This document shows positions 7,098 through 11,814 of a stretch of 11,814 nucleotides of DNA, piece by piece (position 1 is the first letter of the stretch; the number at the start of each line of letters is the position of its first letter). The stretch spans positions 1 to 11,814 of the forward strand of contig CAMFPJ010000037.1 of assembly GCA_945971755.1 (NCBI GenBank), in the 5' to 3' direction. Source of the stretch: an uncultured Clostridia bacterium. GTDB taxonomy: Bacteria; Bacillota; Clostridia; Oscillospirales; Acutalibacteraceae. The position numbers were made by a program, and so were the translations under genes. Under the pieces are notes generated by a model, which searched no databases, was not told the origin of the DNA, and worked only from the letters and a program-made list of their open reading frames with translations.

Positions 7098-7979
7098 ATG
7101 GCTAATTTATCCAAGCAAGAATGGTTAGCACTTGAGCAAAAAGCTTATGACCTTCGTAAACTCACATTACAAACAACAATGTGGGCAGGTTCTGGACATA
7201 TCGGCGGCGGCTACAGTGTTTTAGACCTTCTTACTGTTCTTTATCACAAGTACCTTAACATTAAGGTTGAAGACCCGCAATGGGAAGACAGAGACCGTTT
7301 CATTTTAAGTAAAGGTCACGCAGGTATTGCTTATGCACCTGTTCTTTGCGACAAGGGCTTTAATGACCCAGAAATGCTTAAAACCTTCAACCTTTCAGGC
7401 TCAAAGATGGGCATTCACCTTGACTCTAATAAAGTAAAAGGTGTTGACGCATCAACCGGTTCACTCGGCCACGGCGTTTCTATTGCGGCAGGTACTGCAC
7501 TTGCAGCAAGACTTATGAACAAAGATTACTTAACTTATGTTGTAACCGGTGACGGTGAACTTGGCGAGGGCTCAAACTGGGAAGGCTTTATGACCATTAA
7601 CCACTATGAGCTTTCAAACTGCATCGTATTTATTGACCGTAACCATTGTATGATTGACGGTCCAACGGAAGAAGTTATGAAGCTTGAGCCCGTTGCAGAC
7701 AAAATGCGTGCATTCGGATTTAACACAATTTGTGTTGACGGCAACAACATTGGCGAGCTTTGTGACGCTATTGACGAAGCAATCGCTCGCAGTAAAGAAA
7801 AATGCGCTCCTACATGTATCCTTATGGACACTCAAAAGGGTGCCGGTATTAAGGATATTGCCGGTGACTACCACTGTCACTATATGGCTATTGATGATGA
7901 CCTCTTTGCAAAATACAGTAAAGAGCTTGAGGAAGACTTCAAAGCAAGATGCGACAGAGCTAATAAGGAGGGCAAATAA
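7098..7979 (+). CDS. Transketolase, N-terminal (thiamine diphosphate-binding) subunit
   Basis: 293 residues, the usual size for the N-terminal half of a split transketolase. Motifs: GSGHIGGGYS (31-40), LSKGHAG-type FILSKGH (68-74), GSLGHG (121-126), and the thiamine diphosphate/metal motif GDGELGEG (151-158) continuing to N182 and the CMIDGPTEEV segment (184-193). It pairs with the next gene to transfer two-carbon ketol units between a ketose donor and an aldose acceptor. The start at 7098 has AGGAGGA 7 nt upstream. The stop is 2 nt before the next start, and its last codons hold that gene's ribosome binding site, so equal production of both halves is expected. Split transketolases occur in many Firmicutes and archaea, both in the pentose phosphate pathway and in specialised sugar pathways. 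The neighbouring aminotransferase favours a specialised role, but this is inference. Confidence 0.95.
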   Translation: MANLSKQEWLALEQKAYDLRKLTLQTTMWAGSGHIGGGYSVLDLLTVLYHKYLNIKVEDPQWEDRDRFILSKGHAGIAYAPVLCDKGFNDPEMLKTFNLSGSKMGIHLDSNKVKGVDASTGSLGHGVSIAAGTALAARLMNKDYLTYVVTGDGELGEGSNWEGFMTINHYELSNCIVFIDRNHCMIDGPTEEVMKLEPVADKMRAFGFNTICVDGNNIGELCDAIDEAIARSKEKCAPTCILMDTQKGAGIKDIAGDYHCHYMAIDDDLFAKYSKELEEDFKARCDRANKEGK

Positions 7980-7981
7980 TT

Positions 7982-8992
7982 ATGGCAGGCGGATTTGTAT
8001 ATAACGCAATTGACCAGACAGAAGTTGCTACTGCCGAAATTTACGGTAAAGCAATTTCCGATATTATGCAAAAGGACCCAAGAGTTTGTGCTATCACCGC
8101 TGACCTTGCAAAGTCAACAAAACTCGGTGATGTTCTTAAAACTTGTCCTGAAAGAGTTATCAACGTTGGTATTGCAGAGCAGGATATGTTCGGTGTAGGT
8201 GCAGGTATGGCAAGAGCAGGTATGATTCCATTTATCTCTGGTTTCTCAGCATTTACATCAATGCGTGCTTGCGACCAGCTTCATACAGACATTTGCTACC
8301 AGAATGTTAACGCAAAGATTATTGCTACACATGCAGGCACGTCTTTCGGTCAGGCAGGTTCAACACACCATGCAATTACTGACCTTGCAATTACTCGTGC
8401 AATGCCTAACCTTACAGTTATTGTTCCTGCAGACGGTATTGAAACTGCAAATGCAGTTAATGCTGCTTATGAAAACTTTGGCCCTTACTACATTCGTATC
8501 AACCGTGGTTTTGACCGTGTTCTTTATGAAAATATGGACTACGGCTTTGAGGTTGGTAAAGCAGTGGAAATTCACGAGGGCACTGACATTACTGTTATTG
8601 CTTGCGGTTCCTGCGTATTCCAGGCTAAACAGGCCGCTGAATTCCTTGAGAATTCTGACGGACTTAAGGTTCGTGTTCTTAATATGCACACAATTAAGCC
8701 TATTGACAGAGATGCTATCATTAAGGCTGTTATGGACACAAGAAGAATTATCACCGTTGAGGACCACTCGGTAATCGGCGGACTTGGTTCGGCAGTTGCC
8801 GAGGTTATGGCTCAGGCAGGTAAGGGTTGTGCATTTAAGATGCTCGGTCACCAAGATAAATTTGCTCCTATCGGTCTTCATGAGGACATTATGTCTGAGG
8901 TTGGTATTGATGCAAACGGTATTATCGCTGCTGTGCGTGAAGTTATGAAGGCTGACTTTGAAGAAGACGATAACTGGGACGACGATGTATAA
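7982..8992 (+). CDS. Transketolase, C-terminal (pyrimidine-binding) subunit
   Basis: 336 residues, covering the PYR domain and the C-terminal domain. Motifs: DLAKSTKLGD (41-50), NVGIAEQDMFGVGAGMA (61-77) with E66 as the cofactor-activating glutamate, HAGTSFGQAGSTHHAITDLA (117-136), where family members usually have 'THQ..ED', and PNLTVIVPADG (142-152). The C-terminal domain follows from about 195 with HTIKPID and VEDHSVIGGLGSAVAE. The protein ends in an unusually acidic tail (DFEEDDNWDDDV, 325-336). It should form the active enzyme with the preceding subunit, whose reading frame ends 2 nt upstream; its AAGGAGGG site (7965-7972) lies inside that gene. Two separate starts, two stops and good ribosome binding sites argue that the split is natural and not a frameshift. 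Substrate specificity cannot be read from sequence alone. Confidence 0.95.
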   Translation: MAGGFVYNAIDQTEVATAEIYGKAISDIMQKDPRVCAITADLAKSTKLGDVLKTCPERVINVGIAEQDMFGVGAGMARAGMIPFISGFSAFTSMRACDQLHTDICYQNVNAKIIATHAGTSFGQAGSTHHAITDLAITRAMPNLTVIVPADGIETANAVNAAYENFGPYYIRINRGFDRVLYENMDYGFEVGKAVEIHEGTDITVIACGSCVFQAKQAAEFLENSDGLKVRVLNMHTIKPIDRDAIIKAVMDTRRIITVEDHSVIGGLGSAVAEVMAQAGKGCAFKMLGHQDKFAPIGLHEDIMSEVGIDANGIIAAVREVMKADFEEDDNWDDDV

Positions 8993-9039
8993 TAAGCAAA
9001 TAACAGTTTGATTATATATCGGAAAGGAGCTTAATAAAA

Positions 9040-9849
9040 ATGCATACACAAGAAGAACTTTATGCAAATAAAATATTCTTTAATGCCGCATTACCTTTAA
9101 TTAAGGTTTTGGCACAAGATGTTCCGTCTCTTAAGAAGCAGTATGAAAAGGTGCACGCTGTAATTCAAGTAAGTGCCCTTGACCCTGACGCAGAGGGCGG
9201 AAAAGTCGGAATGCATTATGTTATCAACGGTTCAGAGGATTGGCTTGTTCACTTAAACAGCGTTGACCCAAATCCTCATGTTGAGCTTGAGTTTAAGTCG
9301 GTTGAAGCAATGAACGCATTCTTTAAGGGTAAAATGAGCCCTGCAACTCTCCCTAAGATGAGAGGTATTGCTAAACATTTCGGTGCTTTCAAGGCATTTC
9401 TTATGACACTTCTTAAGATGTCAAGCGTGCTTTCGGCAACAAAGGCCCCTGAAAAGGAAGAAGACAAACAGTTAATGGTTAAATGTATGTTCTACCTTCT
9501 TTCAAGCGGTATCAGCCAGCTTAACAAGATGGGACACCCGGAAATCCATGACTGGACAATGAAATCACCTGACAGAGTTTACGCTTTGGCAGTTAATGAC
9601 CACCCGGAAGTTGCTGCATTCATCAGAATTAAGGCAGGTAAGTCAAGAGCCGGCAGAGGCGAATACAAACGTGCAATGCCGTTCTTTACACTTCGCTTTG
9701 ACAGCTTTGATTCAGCTCTCGGCACACTCCTTGGTACTGACGATATGTTAGCTGCTGTTAAAGCAGGTCATATCATTATGGACGGTGCGCCTGAATTCGG
9801 CGGTCAGTTCGGCGGATTTATGCTTGAGATTGGTGCTCTTGCAAAATAA
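9040..9849 (+). CDS. Tandem SCP2-like (sterol-carrier fold) protein, last in operon
   Basis: 269 residues, no signal peptide or convincing membrane segment. Two SCP2-like units are visible. The first, at about 40-130, has VHLNSVDPNPHVELEFKS and a FFKGKMSPATLPKMRG helix-loop. The second, at about 170-262, has VAAFIRIKAGKSRAG, FFTLRFDSFDSALGTLLG and AVKAGHIIMDGAPEFGG, where 'AG.I.MDGAPE' corresponds to the 'G.I.I.G' end of SCP2 domains. A helical linker (about 142-162, KCMFYLLSSGISQLNK) resembles that of the protein at 5008-5769. The two are alike in length and domain order but clearly diverged. Ligand and role unknown; a hydrophobic-ligand carrier or scaffold for the enzymes encoded between them is one idea. 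The start has AAAGGAG 10 nt upstream in a 47-nt gap after the transketolase. A strong terminator follows 22 nt after the stop. Confidence 0.8.
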   Translation: MHTQEELYANKIFFNAALPLIKVLAQDVPSLKKQYEKVHAVIQVSALDPDAEGGKVGMHYVINGSEDWLVHLNSVDPNPHVELEFKSVEAMNAFFKGKMSPATLPKMRGIAKHFGAFKAFLMTLLKMSSVLSATKAPEKEEDKQLMVKCMFYLLSSGISQLNKMGHPEIHDWTMKSPDRVYALAVNDHPEVAAFIRIKAGKSRAGRGEYKRAMPFFTLRFDSFDSALGTLLGTDDMLAAVKAGHIIMDGAPEFGGQFGGFMLEIGALAK

Positions 9850-9871
9850 TTTACAAAAAATCATAAAAATT

Positions 9872-9900
9872 CCCCATCCAAACGGATGGGGTTATTTTTT
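9872..9900 (+). terminator. Bidirectional intrinsic terminator
   Basis: CCCCATCC (9872-9879) and GGATGGGG (9884-9891) form a perfect 8-bp GC-rich stem around AAAC, followed by TTATTTTTT (9892-9900). On the other strand the stem is followed by a T-rich run from the A-rich sequence at 9853-9869. It therefore closes both the plus-strand operon and the converging minus-strand genes. Confidence 0.92.
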
Positions 9901-9906
9901 GTCCGT

Positions 9907-10515
9907 TTACTTTGCCGCATCATATTGACCGAGCAGCATAAAATCATGCTTTCTGTCATTTAATAGGCTTATGGACTTTTCTTTACTCTTTTTCAATTCT
10001 TTAATCTTTTTGTAATGCCCATAACCGAAAAATGCAAATTGAACAATACCAAAAAACAGTGAAAAGAAACCCAAAGAGCCGTACAAGGTAATCATAGCCC
10101 AATAGCCTAAAGAATCACTTTTGCTGAAATCGGCATCGTTTAATGACGCCTGTTTGCGCAGTTGCCCGTAAACTTCATTATTTACCAACCAAAAAGAAAG
10201 CATAATAATGGCGAAAATAAGCATTAACACAAAAAGCACAGCGTGCAAAACAATCAACTTTTTTTGTACTGAGAGTTCCTTCGCATAAGTATTTTCTATA
10301 TCATTTAACTCTTTGTAATATTCGGTTCTTGTCATACGAACGTCTTTATTCAGAAAGCTCATATCCTCTTTATAGATGTGCTTCAAATAATCTCGGTTCA
10401 TTTCATGACTTTCTAAAAAGGTTTTGACATTGCACTCAAAAACGTCATATTCCGCACCTTCCGGTACTTCGTTGTTTACAGTTTCGGAAAATTCTCTTTT
10501 TTCTTCTTGTTCCAT
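9907..10515 (-). CDS. Two-TM membrane protein of unknown function, paralogue of the upstream gene
   Basis: 202 residues, unrecognised family. A charged N-terminal region (1-85) begins with EEKREFSETVNNEVPEG (4-20) and contains TR..YYKELNDIENTYAKE (62-80). Two strong hydrophobic segments follow at about 87-110 and 138-164, with a short loop of about 27 residues. A lysine-rich, coiled-coil-like tail (168-190) ends in LLNDRKHDFMLLGQYDAAK. With basic and charged ends on both sides, both termini are probably cytosolic. It aligns end to end with the protein at 10526-11047: shared N-terminus, 'NR.YL..I', 'TR..Y.K...DIEN.Y..E' in modified form, two membrane segments and a 'LN.RK....L.G.YDA' end. The start has GAGAGGTG a few bases upstream, overlapping the stop of the preceding gene (10-nt gap), so the two are co-translated or co-transcribed. 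Function is not inferable. Confidence 0.85.
   Translation of the reverse strand: MEQEEKREFSETVNNEVPEGAEYDVFECNVKTFLESHEMNRDYLKHIYKEDMSFLNKDVRMTRTEYYKELNDIENTYAKELSVQKKLIVLHAVLFVLMLIFAIIMLSFWLVNNEVYGQLRKQASLNDADFSKSDSLGYWAMITLYGSLGFFSLFFGIVQFAFFGYGHYKKIKELKKSKEKSISLLNDRKHDFMLLGQYDAAK
10441..10515 (-). repeat. Duplicated 5' coding segment, copy A
   Basis: This 75-nt segment, the first 25 codons of the 202-residue protein, matches 10973-11047 at 68 of 75 positions without gaps. Three of the seven differences fall together in codons 2-3. Identity drops sharply beyond it although the proteins remain related, which points to recent gene conversion or strong constraint on the N-terminal segment. 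Confidence 0.85.
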
Positions 10516-10525
10516 ATTTCACCTC

Positions 10526-11047
10526 TCAAAAATCAGCGTCGTAAGTGCCCGAAAGCATAGCTTCTTCTTTTCGCTGGTTTAGCCGTTCAATGTTTTTTTC
10601 TCGTTCTTTTTTAAGTTTTATAAATTTTTTAATGTATGAAACAGTGCACATTTCCATATATAATGCAAACACCAGCATAAACACCATATAAAGGTAAAGA
10701 ACAAGTCCGACAATTCCGTTAAAACCTATTGTAAAAACCGGTACAAGCGCAAGACCTACCGATACAACAGCAGCCAATTGACAAATCTTTATCCACTTTA
10801 CCTTTTCTTTTCGTTCTGTTTCATAGTGATTTTCAATATCTAAATACATTTTGCCGTGCATTTCTCTTGTGAAGGTAACGGTATCGTGCTGAAGCTTAAT
10901 CCCGCCGTCAAAAATTCGATTCAGATATTCACGGTTAACAGGATGTTCTTTTTCCGTGCTGTTTTCGGAAAAAACGTCATATTCCACACCTTCCGGTACT
11001 TCATTGTTTACAGTTTCGGAAAATCCTCTTTTCTCTTCTTCAGCCAT
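10526..11047 (-). CDS. Two-TM membrane protein of unknown function, paralogue of the downstream gene
   Basis: 173 residues, unrecognised family. The N-terminal region (1-85) starts with EEEKRGFSETVNNEVPEG (3-20) and EYDVF, nearly identical to the neighbour, and contains HPVNREYLNRIF (35-46) and MYLDIENHYETE (67-78). Membrane segments lie at about 86-107 and 111-133, separated by a very short turn, so a helical hairpin is likely. The basic tail (140-160) ends in RLNQRKEEAMLSGTYDADF. It is 29 residues shorter than its paralogue, mainly because the loop between membrane segments is shorter. The start has GAGGTG (11053-11058) 5 nt upstream. It lies 18 nt after the malic enzyme gene on the same strand with no terminator between, so it is probably transcribed with it; a metabolic link is not implied by sequence. 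Confidence 0.85.
   Translation of the reverse strand: MAEEEKRGFSETVNNEVPEGVEYDVFSENSTEKEHPVNREYLNRIFDGGIKLQHDTVTFTREMHGKMYLDIENHYETERKEKVKWIKICQLAAVVSVGLALVPVFTIGFNGIVGLVLYLYMVFMLVFALYMEMCTVSYIKKFIKLKKEREKNIERLNQRKEEAMLSGTYDADF
10973..11047 (-). repeat. Duplicated 5' coding segment, copy B
   Basis: First 25 codons of the 173-residue protein; partner of 10441-10515 at 68 of 75 identical bases. Most differences within codons 4-25 look silent or conservative (for example E/G and A/V changes beside an otherwise identical peptide). Confidence 0.85.
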
Positions 11048-11065
11048 AACAACACCTCAAAAGAT

Positions 11066-11814
11066 TTATATTCTTGCTACTCCTGTTTCTCTTGCAGCTT
11101 TCATAACAGCCTCGGCAACAGTTTTGCCTACTCGCTCGTCAAATGCCTTTGGTAAAATATATTCAGGACTGAGTTCTTCGTCACTAACAAGTGATGCAAT
11201 AGCTCTTGCCGCCGCAATTTTCATTTCTTCGTTAATATCGCTTGCTCTGCAATCAAGTGCGCCGCGGAAAATTCCGGGGAATGCCAAAACATTGTTAATC
11301 TGATTCGGAAAGTCACTTCTGCCTGTTCCTACAACTGCCGCACCCGCTTTAAGCGCCAAATCGGGCATAATTTCGGGCACGGGGTTTGCCATAGGAAGCA
11401 CGATTGGTTTTTCTGCCATTGATGCAACCATATCTTCCGTAACAATTCCCGGAGCAGAAACACCGATAAAGATGTCCGCGCCGTTCATTGCGTCTGAGAG
11501 GGTGCCTGTTTTTCTTTCCGGGTTGGTAAATTCTGCGATTGCTTTTTTGGCGTCATTGAGTTTTTCATCGCCCTTGCAGATAATACCTTTACTGTCACAC
11601 ATAATAACACTCTTAATGCCCTGGCTGATAAGGAGCTTTGCAATGGCAATGCCTGCAGCGCCTGCTCCTGAGAAAACGGCTGTGCAATCTTCAATTTTTT
11701 TGTCAACAACGCGAAGTGCATTGATAACCGCCGCCGCAACAACAACTGCGGTGCCGTGCTGGTCATCGTGGAAAATGGGAATATCTGTCTTTTCCTTTAA
11801 TTTTCTTTCAATTT
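11066..11814 (-). CDS. NAD(P)-dependent malic enzyme, C-terminal part (N-terminus beyond right edge)
   Basis: The frame is open from the right edge to a TAA at 11066-11068, giving the last 248 residues. Malic enzyme oxidatively decarboxylates malate to pyruvate with a divalent metal and NAD or NADP in the cytosol. Visible: IPIFHDDQHGTA (fragment residues 11-22) with metal-ligand aspartates, the dinucleotide-binding SGAGAAG (48-54) at the start of a Rossmann fold, GVSAPGIV, MANPVPEI and GRSDFPNQINNVLAFPGIFR, all characteristic of the short bacterial type of about 390-400 residues. About 140-150 residues with the catalytic Tyr and Lys are missing outside the window. The segment after GAGAAG (D-S-K-G-I) has an Asp at the usual position for NAD preference, a weak hint. 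The two small membrane protein genes follow 18 nt downstream. An internal ATG at 11602 lies inside the Rossmann fold and is not the start. Confidence 0.95.
   Translation of the reverse strand, partial: IERKLKEKTDIPIFHDDQHGTAVVVAAAVINALRVVDKKIEDCTAVFSGAGAAGIAIAKLLISQGIKSVIMCDSKGIICKGDEKLNDAKKAIAEFTNPERKTGTLSDAMNGADIFIGVSAPGIVTEDMVASMAEKPIVLPMANPVPEIMPDLALKAGAAVVGTGRSDFPNQINNVLAFPGIFRGALDCRASDINEEMKIAAARAIASLVSDEELSPEYILPKAFDERVGKTVAEAVMKAARETGVARI

Noticed and set aside
7977..7984. Transketolase broken by a frameshift between its two halves.
   Set aside because: Each half has its own start, stop and good ribosome binding site, and naturally split transketolases of these sizes are common.
8265..8774. 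A 169-codon plus-strand frame inside the transketolase C-subunit gene.
   Set aside because: Leucine-rich out-of-frame reading of a real gene, with no start signal.
8360..9067. A 235-codon minus-strand open frame opposite the transketolase C-subunit gene.
   Set aside because: It has no ribosome binding site, a composition rich in Asn, Val, Thr and Cys typical of antisense frames, and it fully overlaps a well-supported gene.
11485..11766. A 93-codon minus-strand frame overlapping the malic enzyme.
   Set aside because: Alternative-frame reading rich in Leu, Ser and Arg; the correct frame in the same stretch shows clear malic enzyme motifs to the window edge.

Overview
The window looks like a chromosomal segment of an anaerobic, low-to-moderate GC Gram-positive bacterium of the class Clostridia, probably an uncultured gut or rumen lineage near the Oscillospiraceae or Lachnospiraceae. 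The basis is strong GGAGG-type ribosome binding sites before most genes, a 908-residue clostridial-style SecA, a split transketolase and a short NAD-type malic enzyme. No tRNA, rRNA, CRISPR array, insertion sequence or phage gene is visible. The taxonomic guess rests on overall character, not on a marker tree.

Layout. (1) Positions 1-4780, minus strand: secA, then a zinc-ribbon/one-TM/TPR-like membrane protein 15 nt downstream, then a polytopic membrane protein joined by an ATGA overlap and cut by the left edge. This is a probable secA operon. (2) Positions 4781-5007: a divergent, AT-rich promoter region with an extended -10 for secA, a 17-bp-spaced promoter for the plus-strand operon, small palindromes and two stem-loops in the secA leader. 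(3) Positions 5008-9849, plus strand: a five-gene operon encoding a tandem-SCP2-like protein, a class III PLP aminotransferase, the two halves of a transketolase, and a second tandem-SCP2-like protein. It ends at a strong bidirectional terminator (9872-9900). (4) Positions 9907-11814, minus strand: a malic enzyme cut by the right edge, followed by two tandem paralogous two-TM membrane proteins whose first 25 codons are nearly identical in DNA.

The candidate for an undescribed system is the 5008-9849 operon. An enzyme that moves two-carbon ketol units (TPP) and an enzyme that aminates a carbonyl or moves an amino group (PLP) sit between two related proteins with the SCP2 fold, a fold known for binding lipids and acyl-CoA. 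One reading is a pathway that builds an amino-polyol or amino-ketol compound, perhaps on a hydrophobic carrier. The gene content and layout are seen directly, while the substrate and the cooperation are inferred. The remaining genes are housekeeping (secA, malic enzyme) or membrane proteins of unknown role. The longest stretch without a gene is 227 nt (4781-5007).
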